50,135 nt of DNA from positions 1 through 50,135 of the forward strand of contig JAKQLF010000116.1 of assembly GCA_029567325.1 (NCBI GenBank). Reading direction: 5' to 3'. Of this stretch, positions 41,748 to 49,640 are shown one piece after another; positions within the stretch are counted from its first letter, which is position 1; each line of letters opens with the position of its first letter. A program made the translations under genes and the position numbers. The notes below the pieces were generated by a model that was not told the DNA's origin, searched no databases, and saw nothing but the letters and a program-made list of their open reading frames with translations. Origin of the DNA: Bacteroidota bacterium. Lineage in GTDB: Bacteria > Bacteroidota > Bacteroidia > Chitinophagales > Saprospiraceae.

Positions 41748-42625
41748 TATTCTATTACTTTAAGTATTATTTGTTTTACAGGAAATTCAATTTTATTATG
41801 CTCCAAAGTATGTAGTAAATTCTTTTCAAAATCAATGTCAGTGGTGTAATCGGAGTTTAGTTTAGAAATGAAGGCATCAATTCTTTCATTCCGCTCTTCT
41901 GTTTTAATGGTATCTGCAGCTCTTACAATCACTCCTTTTTCGTGAGGTATTGTAATTGGAATGACCGTATTACTAACTGCATAATACAGCCATACTTTTG
42001 GTTCCACTTCAGCCTCGTCTGATTCTTGCCGAGTGATTCCTCCGGGATTCACAAGAAGCCGACCGTGATATTCTTCTACAAATGATTTATGATTATGGCC
42101 GGTGACAATTAAATCATACCCTTTGTATTTTCTCATCAATCCCATTGTTGAGGAATCACTGCATCCAATATAGGGAAGTGTTCCCTGATACACTCCCGTA
42201 TGCCAAAGTAAAACATTTCTTCCCTGAATAGTTATCAGGTGTTTATTTTCAGGATTTTGTCCCCAATGACAGCCGGGTAAAACTTTCAGAGCACCACCGG
42301 CTGCAAGTGTATTAATTCCACATTTATCCGTTAGGTCAAGGTTGTGTTGTGGTAAATCATGATTTCCATAAATAGTGAAAAATTGGTCCGGTAAATATCT
42401 AAAAGTCTGAGTCAATAAGTAAGGACTTGGTTTCCAATTGTCAAACAAATCACCAACATGATACACCGGGCAATTATAATGTCTTTGTAATTCTGTAACG
42501 AATCTGACTTTACTCCATTGAACGACTTCAAAATCATCTGTACGACAAGGCGGAATTGAATCACGCAAATGCCAATCAGAAGTAAAAATAGCATCAGGAA
42601 CAGGTATTTTATTTATTCGTATCAT
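41747..42625 (-). CDS. SbcD/Mre11-like nuclease
   Basis: A 292-residue metallophosphoesterase with the ordered motifs of Mre11/SbcD (T4 gp47): SDWHLRD, GDLFDNW, IYGNHDLP, LLWHTG and VTGHNHKSF. A C-terminal part (about 220-292) would contact the ATPase partner. The Rad50-like N-half gene lies 4 bp upstream in the same operon. Predicted to process DNA ends for recombination-dependent replication, or degrade host DNA. Confidence 0.88.
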   Translation of the reverse strand: MIRINKIPVPDAIFTSDWHLRDSIPPCRTDDFEVVQWSKVRFVTELQRHYNCPVYHVGDLFDNWKPSPYLLTQTFRYLPDQFFTIYGNHDLPQHNLDLTDKCGINTLAAGGALKVLPGCHWGQNPENKHLITIQGRNVLLWHTGVYQGTLPYIGCSDSSTMGLMRKYKGYDLIVTGHNHKSFVEEYHGRLLVNPGGITRQESDEAEVEPKVWLYYAVSNTVIPITIPHEKGVIVRAADTIKTEERNERIDAFISKLNSDYTTDIDFEKNLLHTLEHNKIEFPVKQIILKVIE

Positions 42626-42629
42626 TCTA

Positions 42630-43829
42630 TTAATGTTTTATTTTTGCATCACATAGCGGACAATTATCCGGACAATTATCATGCCATTTCTGTTCGTGCT
42701 CTGTTAGATATATTTGGCCTTGGTACAATCGGTTGTGAACATCAATCAATTTTGCTATTACCACTGATAATGAGTTTAATGAACTTTTCAATACTTTCAA
42801 CTCATTGACTTTAGTTAGTAATTTATCCAAATCTCCACCCGCAGATTCAACACTTTCAATCTCAATAGTTTTGCGGTTTATCTCTTTGATTTTGTTAATC
42901 AATGTTGTGAGTGCTAATAATTCATTGTCCTGAATCTTCAATTTGTCCTCCATATAAATTAATGAAGTAACTGAGGTGTCCGCCTTGATAATTTCATTAC
43001 AATATATAATCCTTTTTTCAATTCCCTCAATTTTGTAAGTGAGGTTATCCAATGTACTTAATGAGTCACTTTTCTTTTTTAAATCAGAATATAAATTCAG
43101 TGTTGATAAAACAAGACCCTCTCCATTAATCGTGGTAGTTTTCACTGTGATTTGGTCTTGTATGGAATCTATTACTGTCAAAACTTTATCTAAGTGTATT
43201 TTGGATGTCTTGGTGGATTCTAATTGATTGTGCAGGCTTTCAAGACTTTCAACATCAGTCTGTGCTTGATTTATATATGTGTATGCTTTTAAATCAATTT
43301 TGACCTTGTCCAATTCTTTTTCTTTGTACTTCAAGTCTGCCTCAATTCCACGAATCAACGAATTAACATTTCGGGTGGATGAGTCAATTTTTTCAAGGTT
43401 GGCCATACGATTGAAATGCAGAGCAACTTCTCCTGAGGTTTCAGAAATAAGAAAGGGTTTGTCTGATTGCTGTTGAAGATTAATGTCATCTAAATTAAGT
43501 AACTGAATGACTTCTTCCGGAATGTCAACACCGGCTGCTTTGAATTCAAGTATGACCTCATCTTTTTCAGTTAGAAAGGATGCTTCAGAATTTGTTCGGA
43601 TTCTTTTGACAATACCCTCTTTCATTTCAACTTCAACTGATGTATTTCCTCCCCAATAACTACGAAATGAATCTCCCCGGGGTTTGCCATACGCCAACCA
43701 CCGCAAACTTCTAATTATTGCAGATTTTCCGGAATCTGAAGTACCCACAATTACATTCACTCCTTTATGGAATTGGAGTTCTGAGTTCTTATGGCTCTGA
43801 AAGTTTTTTATTTTTAGACTTGTAATCAT
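42630..43829 (-). CDS. Rad50/SbcC-like ATPase, N-terminal half with zinc hook
   Basis: A 399-residue protein that stops at the zinc hook. It has the N-terminal head of Rad50 (SLKIKNFQSHKNSELQF; Walker A GTSDSGKS at 29-36; Q-loop region LQQQSDKP), a coiled coil of about 220 residues (about 160-380), and CPLC (390-393) near its end, preceded by another Cys at 386. There is no signature or Walker B; those are in the protein from 9909-10526. Full Rad50 or T4 gp46 joins both halves in one chain. The start overlaps the upstream stop as TAATG. Confidence 0.87.
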   Translation of the reverse strand: MITSLKIKNFQSHKNSELQFHKGVNVIVGTSDSGKSAIIRSLRWLAYGKPRGDSFRSYWGGNTSVEVEMKEGIVKRIRTNSEASFLTEKDEVILEFKAAGVDIPEEVIQLLNLDDINLQQQSDKPFLISETSGEVALHFNRMANLEKIDSSTRNVNSLIRGIEADLKYKEKELDKVKIDLKAYTYINQAQTDVESLESLHNQLESTKTSKIHLDKVLTVIDSIQDQITVKTTTINGEGLVLSTLNLYSDLKKKSDSLSTLDNLTYKIEGIEKRIIYCNEIIKADTSVTSLIYMEDKLKIQDNELLALTTLINKIKEINRKTIEIESVESAGGDLDKLLTKVNELKVLKSSLNSLSVVIAKLIDVHNRLYQGQIYLTEHEQKWHDNCPDNCPLCDAKIKH

Positions 43830-44239
43830 TAATACTTTATTCTTGTAAATACTTTTGTTTCAGTTTTAGAATCTCCTTTGACTGTCTTATACTGATGTTT
43901 CAAAATCATCTTATCTCTACCCATACCAGCAATAATATACTCCGTATATCGAGTGGTTGAGTTGGAATAATAGATTCTCACTTTTTGGTAACTTGGCATT
44001 TCCCACCACAGTCGTATTGGAATCCTGTCACCATCGTAAAAAAAATAACAAACACCTCCCTCATAAAAATCATATTCACTTGTGACAGTCTTGAGTTCCC
44101 CATTGTTTCTGTTTCTGATTTTCACTTTTGTTTCCCATTCTCCTATGAACGGACAATATTTTGCATTTTTATCAGGTTTAACGGGGATGTCAAACTGATT
44201 GAATAGGAGGAAAATGAAGAGTGTGAGCAGCTTTTTCAT
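43829..44239 (-). CDS. Secreted lipocalin-like protein
   Basis: A 136-residue protein with a clear signal peptide (MKKLLTLFIFLLFNQF) and a β-rich mature part (IGEWETKVKIRNRNNGE ... RYTEYIIAGMGRDKMILKH), which resembles small lipocalin-like domains. Its mature part should be in the periplasm or envelope, which is odd inside a recombination operon. The start overlaps the previous stop by ATGA (44236-44239) and the end overlaps the Rad50-N start. Ligand and role unknown. Confidence 0.6.
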   Translation of the reverse strand: MKKLLTLFIFLLFNQFDIPVKPDKNAKYCPFIGEWETKVKIRNRNNGELKTVTSEYDFYEGGVCYFFYDGDRIPIRLWWEMPSYQKVRIYYSNSTTRYTEYIIAGMGRDKMILKHQYKTVKGDSKTETKVFTRIKY

Positions 44240-44466
44240 ACCTGTTTAAAAATCACATCCGTCTTGTCATATCTTGAGGCGGAATTACATATTATCCCCG
44301 CACAATTCTTATCTCTGAAATAACAATTGTTATGCATTCCATAACTTCTTCTAACTTCTAATTTAACACCTTGAAATTTAACAACTTTACCAATAGGAAC
44401 TTTATTTAATTCCTCTATTGAGTTTACCTTTTTTATTGGTTTAAAAATTCTTTGAAAAATGTTCAT
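44236..44466 (-). CDS. Cys-containing small protein, same family as 41517-41747
   Basis: A 76-residue protein with IGKVVKFQGVKLEVR, then NNCYFRDKNCAGIIC and KTDVIFKQV. It shares order and spacing with the product of 41517-41747, suggesting a small metal-binding or redox module. It is probably soluble. No function known. A 52-bp gap separates it from the gene upstream. Confidence 0.55.
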   Translation of the reverse strand: MNIFQRIFKPIKKVNSIEELNKVPIGKVVKFQGVKLEVRRSYGMHNNCYFRDKNCAGIICNSASRYDKTDVIFKQV

Positions 44467-44518
44467 AATATTTTTATTTGGTTTTCAAATCTATTATACA
44501 ATTCAAAACAAATAATAC

Positions 44519-44707
44519 TTATGCTTTAGTACTTTTTAAATATTTGAGCATTTGCTTGATTCCATTATTACTTGCTTTGATTCGGGCTTTTATATAGGCT
44601 TGTTTCACATTGTTTTCCGTCAAGTCTTGACCTTTTAAATGTGGCATGAGCAAAGGAGCTGTTCTTTTCAAAATCATTTGTAGATTGTCTGTAATAATCT
44701 GTGACAT
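44519..44707 (-). CDS. Hypothetical protein (62 aa)
   Basis: A 62-residue helical, basic protein (MSQIITDNLQMILKRTAPLL...) starting 1 bp after the RuvC stop. The composition would suit DNA or protein binding. No family recognised. Confidence 0.55.
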   Translation of the reverse strand: MSQIITDNLQMILKRTAPLLMPHLKGQDLTENNVKQAYIKARIKASNNGIKQMLKYLKSTKA

Positions 44708-44708
44708 A

Positions 44709-45389
44709 TTATTTCATTTTTAACATTTTCAAAACAGGGGATTCCATTAGTGCTAAGTGATAAATTGATATTGCGTCTGCTATTGCCTCATCCCGGAATC
44801 CAATATTCGTCCATGGCACATTATACAACTTTTTAATGGCATTTATTGTTTCCTTTTTAACAGCAGACCTTTTTCCAAGCAAATGATGTTTGGAATCACC
44901 TTCACTATACCACTCTACACCGATTTTCATGCATTGGCTTATAGTTTGAACAATCCCTGACACAGCTCCTATCATCTTGGCAGCTGCAGCGTTTTGGCTT
45001 CCGTGAGGTAATTCTGTGAACATAAATTGTACATTATACTTTTCAATTAAAGATAGTAAGAAGTCAATAATTTCAGTCATCCGTCGTACATCGTCATCTC
45101 CTTTACGGATGCGTCTTTTTTTTGCCGGGGTCCCTTCTGTTTTTATGCACTCTGCGTAAATTATATTTCCGGAATAATCAATTATCACAACCCCCCATGC
45201 ACATATGGAGGGGTCGTGAGTCATGATTGTAGGTGGATGAATGTCAATATTATCACCCAACATATATAGTTTTGCCGGTTCAGAATTGTGATGTGTTTTG
45301 AAATCTACATTACGTGACATAATTGGATTTTTGAGGTATTCGGAAAACTTTTCCTCATCCATCACCTTATTACTTTTTGTTCTTTCCAT
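44709..45389 (-). CDS. RuvC-like Holliday junction resolvase
   Basis: A 226-residue RNase H-fold nuclease. Catalytic acids are visible in order: Asp in THDPSICAWGVVIID, Glu in MFTELPHGSQNAAAAK, and the acidic pair in RDEAIADAISIY near the C-terminus. An N-terminal extension of about 55 residues precedes the fold. With RecA and SbcCD genes in the same operon, it should resolve recombination branches before packaging. Confidence 0.83.
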   Translation of the reverse strand: MERTKSNKVMDEEKFSEYLKNPIMSRNVDFKTHHNSEPAKLYMLGDNIDIHPPTIMTHDPSICAWGVVIIDYSGNIIYAECIKTEGTPAKKRRIRKGDDDVRRMTEIIDFLLSLIEKYNVQFMFTELPHGSQNAAAAKMIGAVSGIVQTISQCMKIGVEWYSEGDSKHHLLGKRSAVKKETINAIKKLYNVPWTNIGFRDEAIADAISIYHLALMESPVLKMLKMK

Positions 45390-45394
45390 TACTT

Positions 45395-45538
45395 TTATTT
45401 TTTGAAACTGAAACCCATTCTGATTTCACAAAATGGAAGTTTAATAATCAGCATAATAAAATCCCTGACACATAAAGCGATTCCAATTTGAAAACAGTCT
45501 TCTTTAAATATATCCAACCAAAATCTTTTTGCTCTCAT
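45395..45538 (-). CDS. Very small protein (47 aa)
   Basis: A 47-codon frame fills the gap between the nucleotidyltransferase-like gene and ruvC. Its ATG overlaps the upstream stop as TAATG at 45538, and its TAA (45395-45397) is 5 bp before the RuvC start, exactly the tight packing of neighbouring genes. The product is basic at the start (MRAKRFWLDIFKEDC) with an amphipathic or hydrophobic middle. No family known. Confidence 0.5.
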   Translation of the reverse strand: MRAKRFWLDIFKEDCFQIGIALCVRDFIMLIIKLPFCEIRMGFSFKK

Positions 45539-46254
45539 TATTTCAGAAGTTTGCTCTGTTCCTTTTCAATGTATTCCAATAGGTCAGCAGGTTTGTAGAA
45601 TATCTCCGCAATTATTTTCAACTGAGCAATGTGTTTTGCATTTGTGTATGAATATATTTTTTTTGCTTTTACAATCCATTTCGGACTTGCTACAATAAAA
45701 TTTTTTAATTCAATAGTATCTTCATGAAATACACCATAAGTCCACACATCCACTTTCAATTTATCAGGCAATTCCAATCTGAAATGGTTTGAACTTTCAG
45801 GATAGTCAGTATTTGCAGGCATTTTATTCATTTGTTTCAATACTTCCATAGAGTGGTCTGTTGGTTTTATAAGAATGATGTCAAGGTCTTTCACTTGCCT
45901 GTCATATAAACCAAGTTCTGATAAAGCAAAAGAACCTGTGACAATTAATTTTTCAGCTGGGAGCATATTGGTCAGCATAAGGATTGTGTCCTCAATTTGT
46001 TGTTGTTTTTGTTGAACTTTTTTCATTTGATTTGATTTATTTGTTAAACATGTATCCACTGTTTTTGTGTTCATATTATTGATTTTATCTTGTACCATTA
46101 TTAATCTGTTTTTAACATCATCTTCATTTATTTTTATTTTCGGTTCAGGTGGGGTGGAAATATCTTCACAATCTTCCCAATAATCACACCCCCTACAATT
46201 AATATTATTGATAGAATCATATTTGCCGTGACAACTTGGGGTTTTCTTTTCCAT
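45538..46254 (-). CDS. Nucleotidyltransferase-fold protein with N-terminal Cys module
   Basis: A 238-residue protein. The N-terminus has C-x13-C-x2-C-x5-C (CHGKYDS...CRGCDYWEDC), similar to the C-terminal Cys cluster of the SSB encoded nearby. A charged coiled-coil linker (about 45-85) leads to a minimal nucleotidyltransferase core: VTGSFALSELGL and KDLDIILI (GS...DxD), with a third acid in KVDVWTYG. It could transfer nucleotides to a protein or RNA, like MNT/AbiE-type enzymes, but the substrate is unknown. It lies between recA and ruvC. Confidence 0.65.
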   Translation of the reverse strand: MEKKTPSCHGKYDSINNINCRGCDYWEDCEDISTPPEPKIKINEDDVKNRLIMVQDKINNMNTKTVDTCLTNKSNQMKKVQQKQQQIEDTILMLTNMLPAEKLIVTGSFALSELGLYDRQVKDLDIILIKPTDHSMEVLKQMNKMPANTDYPESSNHFRLELPDKLKVDVWTYGVFHEDTIELKNFIVASPKWIVKAKKIYSYTNAKHIAQLKIIAEIFYKPADLLEYIEKEQSKLLK

Positions 46255-46256
46255 GA

Positions 46257-47300
46257 TTATCTTTGTTTTTTAAGTCTGTTTGAACTGAATTTACTGTCAA
46301 TTTCTTCCCACAAATCAATCACTTCATTTTTCAACTCTTCCACTAAATCATCCTCCTCCACCCTGTGAATTGCTTCCTCAAGGCTTACACCTACACTATT
46401 TCCACCTACCGTGAATGTCGTATTTCTTGTGAAATCTTTTATGTACTGAAGATTAGCTCTAATATCATCAATCCCGTAATCAAAAAGAATAGTGAGTGGT
46501 GCTGTCAAATATGGCTTCCAAACAGATGACTTAAACACCTCTACAATTGTGGTTACTCCTATAATTTGCTCAACTTCTTTGCCGGCAATTTTAACAGTCT
46601 TTGGTATCTTTTTCGGATTATTGAACCGCAACCGCAAAGAAGCATAAAATCCAATTGCATACCCTCCGGTTGATTTCACTTTACTTGCCCATTTGCCTGC
46701 GTCTTGGTTTTCTCTTATTTGATTGGAACAAACCATTAAGTAATTATTTTCAGCAATCAACCTTGCATTCTTTCGCAAGCCCTCACTGAATTCTTTCGCT
46801 CTCCTTTGACCCATCTTGTCCCCTTCTTTGTTCTCCATTTCTAAATCAGTGGACAAGGCAGCTAAAGAATCCGTGAAAGTTCCATTGACTATTTTTTTGT
46901 TTTTAGGATTCCATTCCCGGATATTTTCAAATATTTCAGTCACAGTATTTGGTTTATCGTAATCAATCTCATCAGTATCCAAATCAAACAATTTAGCAAA
47001 GGTTTTGTTGAGCCGGGCCTCAGGGTCATCAAAACGAACATCCCCGCCCTGCCTCTGAACAGCTCCTGCTATTTCACAGAGCAAAACAGTTTTTCCGGAA
47101 CTACTTGGTCCAAATATCTCCACAAATATTCCTGCCGGAAGTCCTCCGCCTCGTTTCCTCCCGCCTGAAATAGCAAGGTCAAGTAAGGTGGACCCTGTAG
47201 AAATCATCATGTCAATATTGCCATCAAATTCTTTTTTTGTTCTGACAACCGGGACTTCCCGAGTCATTTCTGAACTTATTCGTAGTGGTCTTCTTTCCAT
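46257..47300 (-). CDS. RecA/UvsX-like recombinase
   Basis: A 347-residue RecA-fold protein: Walker A GPSSSGKT near residue 69, Walker B region IVNGTFTDSLAAL, and the L2-side motif ENNYLMVCSNQIREN with STGGYAIGFYASLRL. It is closer in size and motif spacing to phage recombinases than to bacterial RecA, and the C-terminus is acidic and helical (EEDDLVEELKNE). It should form filaments on ssDNA, with SSB and a UvsY-like mediator encoded upstream. Confidence 0.9.
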   Translation of the reverse strand: MERRPLRISSEMTREVPVVRTKKEFDGNIDMMISTGSTLLDLAISGGRKRGGGLPAGIFVEIFGPSSSGKTVLLCEIAGAVQRQGGDVRFDDPEARLNKTFAKLFDLDTDEIDYDKPNTVTEIFENIREWNPKNKKIVNGTFTDSLAALSTDLEMENKEGDKMGQRRAKEFSEGLRKNARLIAENNYLMVCSNQIRENQDAGKWASKVKSTGGYAIGFYASLRLRFNNPKKIPKTVKIAGKEVEQIIGVTTIVEVFKSSVWKPYLTAPLTILFDYGIDDIRANLQYIKDFTRNTTFTVGGNSVGVSLEEAIHRVEEDDLVEELKNEVIDLWEEIDSKFSSNRLKKQR

Positions 47301-47302
47301 TA

Positions 47303-47671
47303 TTATAGCGTTATATTATTGATAATCTTGTTAATAATACTTATTGAAATTTTAGGAGCCAATTCAATTTTAATTTGTTCTTTAAACTCACAAAAATCAA
47401 CTTTTATTTTAGACTGCTTTATGTTCAATTTTCTTTCATTCCAATTCTTTTGGGCAATTTCTGTTAACTTGGTTATGCAAATTTGAATACAGTCTGTAGT
47501 ATCATCTTGTAACCATTGTAGCACAATATTTCTGAATGTGGTTGAAGTACTTTGTTCTTCAGATAAGGAATACAAATGAATGATTGTCCCAAGTTCCTCT
47601 GATAAATAAAATCCAACCAATTTGGATTTAATATTTTTTCTGTTTTTTGCCCACCTTGTTTTGAAAATCAT
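47303..47671 (-). CDS. Hypothetical protein (122 aa)
   Basis: A 122-residue protein between recA and SSB. Basic N-terminus (TRWAKNRKNIKSKL), then helices (EEQSTSTTFRNIVLQWLQ) and an Ile/Lys-rich tail. It might bind DNA or SSB, but no family is evident. Its leader includes the long inverted repeat at 47696-47769. Confidence 0.55.
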   Translation of the reverse strand: MIFKTRWAKNRKNIKSKLVGFYLSEELGTIIHLYSLSEEQSTSTTFRNIVLQWLQDDTTDCIQICITKLTEIAQKNWNERKLNIKQSKIKVDFCEFKEQIKIELAPKISISIINKIINNITL

Positions 47672-47695
47672 AACAGTAATTTTTAAATAAATGTA

Positions 47696-47769
47696 ATGGC
47701 GTTTTTTGGCATTCTAATTATCAAGTGAGTAAAAGTATTCATTTGTAATTATCCTGCCAAAAACGCCAT
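47696..47769 (-). repeat. Long inverted repeat between SSB and the next gene
   Basis: Arms ATGGCGTTTTTTGGCA (47696-47711) and TGCCAAAAACGCCAT (47755-47769) pair over 15 bp with one extra T, around a 43-nt loop. It lies in the only sizeable gap of the minus-strand operon, just after the SSB stop (47787). There is no T-run in the terminator position on the minus strand. It may limit read-through from SSB, bind a protein as DNA, or be an RNA control site. Confidence 0.6.
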
Positions 47770-47786
47770 GTAATCATTAGTACAAC

Positions 47787-48983
47787 TTATTCAGACGCGT
47801 CCATGCAAGCATCCCATTTATCACAATCAGAACATTCATCATGCTCATTCACATCTGTACCAAACTTAAATCCAAACGGGCATTTATTTGCCTTTTCTTT
47901 TTGTGATTCCCTTTGAGGAGTTCTTTGTGGGGTTTCTCTTTTTGGTTTTATTTCTTCTTGTTCCTCTTCAGTATCAACATCTTCAATAGGTTTTCTTCCT
48001 GTTCCATTGCAAATTGGACACCGTCTACCTTTGCTATTGGTACCTGTTCCGCCACAAGCCACACAGCGTTCTTTAATTGGAATACTTATGCCATCATCAG
48101 CCTCGTCATCATAAAACGGGATGTCATTCTCATCCTCCTCTTCCACCGGTGGTTTGTTTGTTTTTCTTGAACGAGTTTGTGGTTCTTCTTTTTCAGTGGA
48201 ACGAATACGTCGTGTTGGTTTTTCATCTTGCTCTTCAACCACATCATCATTGGATACGTCTTCGGGGTCAATTTCAAGAAACTTTGCTTTCAATTCTGCG
48301 TATGACAAAACAGTTAACAATTTATCAAGATTTGGAACTTCATCCAAAATAGTATCGTCGTATTTGATTTTCCTTTTTTGAAAGTCAATACGATTTGCTT
48401 CCATAAATTTATTAGTTCCAAGTGCTGTTTCTTCAAACCTGACTTTCAATGTTAATCCATCTTGAATGTCCGGAAAGATTGCATTGTCTTCATTTTCCTG
48501 TAACTCTTCATTCAACAATTTTTGAAACAAGTAATGACTTACATCCCAAATATGAGGGATTTCTTCCATCTTTTTATCACCAACCGGAATCAAAACATAC
48601 AAATTTCTTTTACTTACATTTAAGCTTTTCAATTCATCTTTGTCGGCATCTTCAGACGCTCTTTTTTTCCGGTGCTCACAAATTGGACACTTCTTTCCAA
48701 AAGTGCTCGGACAAACCACCACGTCGTTATCAGAACCAATGTTTCTGTGTACTTTAAAAGGAAATCTGTACCACAAAGTCCCTTTTGCTGCAGTATCATC
48801 ATCCCTGTCCGGGTGATTATCAATGGTTACTTCATACGGTATAAAATCAAGGTACATTGTACCTTCTTTTGGTTGAAACAAAGAAACACCCTTTGGAATA
48901 TTTAGATACCCAAAATTGGATTCTTGTTGTTGCTGTCTATCAACATTTTTTTTGATAGAGTTTCTAAAGTTCGTTTTTTTCAT
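47787..48983 (-). CDS. Single-stranded DNA-binding protein (gp32-like) with zinc motifs
   Basis: A 398-residue protein. Residues about 1-240 read as a gp32-type ssDNA-binding domain: N-terminal basic part, KVHRNIG then CPSTFGKKCPICEHRKK (zinc site), and a β-rich core. An acidic, disordered region (about 240-300) is followed by a DnaJ-type zinc motif CVACGGTGTNSKGRRCPIC (about 308-326) and a C-terminal cluster CPFGF...CSDCDKWDAC. Extra zinc motifs after the acidic region are unusual for a phage SSB. The start overlaps the upstream small gene by 20 bp. Confidence 0.8.
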   Translation of the reverse strand: MKKTNFRNSIKKNVDRQQQQESNFGYLNIPKGVSLFQPKEGTMYLDFIPYEVTIDNHPDRDDDTAAKGTLWYRFPFKVHRNIGSDNDVVVCPSTFGKKCPICEHRKKRASEDADKDELKSLNVSKRNLYVLIPVGDKKMEEIPHIWDVSHYLFQKLLNEELQENEDNAIFPDIQDGLTLKVRFEETALGTNKFMEANRIDFQKRKIKYDDTILDEVPNLDKLLTVLSYAELKAKFLEIDPEDVSNDDVVEEQDEKPTRRIRSTEKEEPQTRSRKTNKPPVEEEDENDIPFYDDEADDGISIPIKERCVACGGTGTNSKGRRCPICNGTGRKPIEDVDTEEEQEEIKPKRETPQRTPQRESQKEKANKCPFGFKFGTDVNEHDECSDCDKWDACMDASE

Positions 48984-49128
48984 TTTTCTGCTTTTTAAAT
49001 TTAGTTATACTATTTTTTAAACTACGATTAAATTCATCCATAACTCCACGAGTAATTGCTCGACCAAAACAATAAGATAATACAAGAAATGATAATATAC
49101 AAACAATTCCAATTAATAAGTTATTCAT
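48964..49128 (-). CDS. Single-span membrane protein (54 aa)
   Basis: The ATG at 49128 has a strong SD, AAAGGAGGAGG, just upstream, so it is chosen over the longer frame to 49275, whose extra part is a shadow of the next gene. The 54 residues have one membrane helix (about 3-23) and a basic tail (NSITKFKKQKNEKNEL). The role is unknown. It overlaps both neighbours by a few bases. Confidence 0.55.
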   Translation of the reverse strand: MNNLLIGIVCILSFLVLSYCFGRAITRGVMDEFNRSLKNSITKFKKQKNEKNEL

Positions 49129-49627
49129 TGTCAAACCTCCTCCTTTGCATTGATTCACCAATTTTTTTATTGTTTGATTTTTGTACCTGACTTTCTTCCC
49201 ACTCCTTACTAATATCCCGAGGAGCTTTGGGTCCACTGAAATAATTTTGACCGTATAATTTGACAAGATTTTCAAGAGCGGACCGTTTGTCCTGCAAGGC
49301 TGCTATTGCTCCATTACACATATTGAATTCGTACTGTGCCTCAATTAAATCATTCATTGCCTCTTTGTACTCGGCGTCCATTAATATTTCTGCAGCAATA
49401 GAGGCTTCGGTCACTTTTTCAAGGTTGTATGCTTTGGGATTTATTCGTATTGCCTTGTCCAATCCTGCTTTGACCATATCAACTTGCTCTTTTGCCTGAC
49501 TGACTAATTTTTTGTAATGAGCAGAGGCTTCACTATACTTGAACACGAGTGATGATTGTTTCAACCACTCAACATCAAGAGCAGACTCATCAATACTTAC
49601 ATCTTGCCGGTAATTATTTTCTTTCAT
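49121..49627 (-). CDS. UvsY-like recombination mediator candidate
   Basis: A 168-residue helical protein: VSIDESALDVEWLKQSSLVF, then long helices (AKEQVDMVKAGLDKAIRINP, ...EFNMCNGAIAALQDKRSALE), and the C-terminal run NLVKLYGQNYFSGPKAPRDI. This architecture is common in phage genes next to RecA-like recombinase and clamp loader genes and is often called UvsY-like. The mediator role is inferred from neighbours and layout. Confidence 0.5.
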   Translation of the reverse strand: MKENNYRQDVSIDESALDVEWLKQSSLVFKYSEASAHYKKLVSQAKEQVDMVKAGLDKAIRINPKAYNLEKVTEASIAAEILMDAEYKEAMNDLIEAQYEFNMCNGAIAALQDKRSALENLVKLYGQNYFSGPKAPRDISKEWEESQVQKSNNKKIGESMQRRRFDNE

Positions 49628-49640
49628 ATTATTTTTTTGT

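Noticed and set aside
49128-49275. N-terminal extension of the single-span membrane protein
   Set aside because: The extension is the antiparallel-free shadow of the UvsY-like gene in another frame; a strong SD marks the ATG at 49128.
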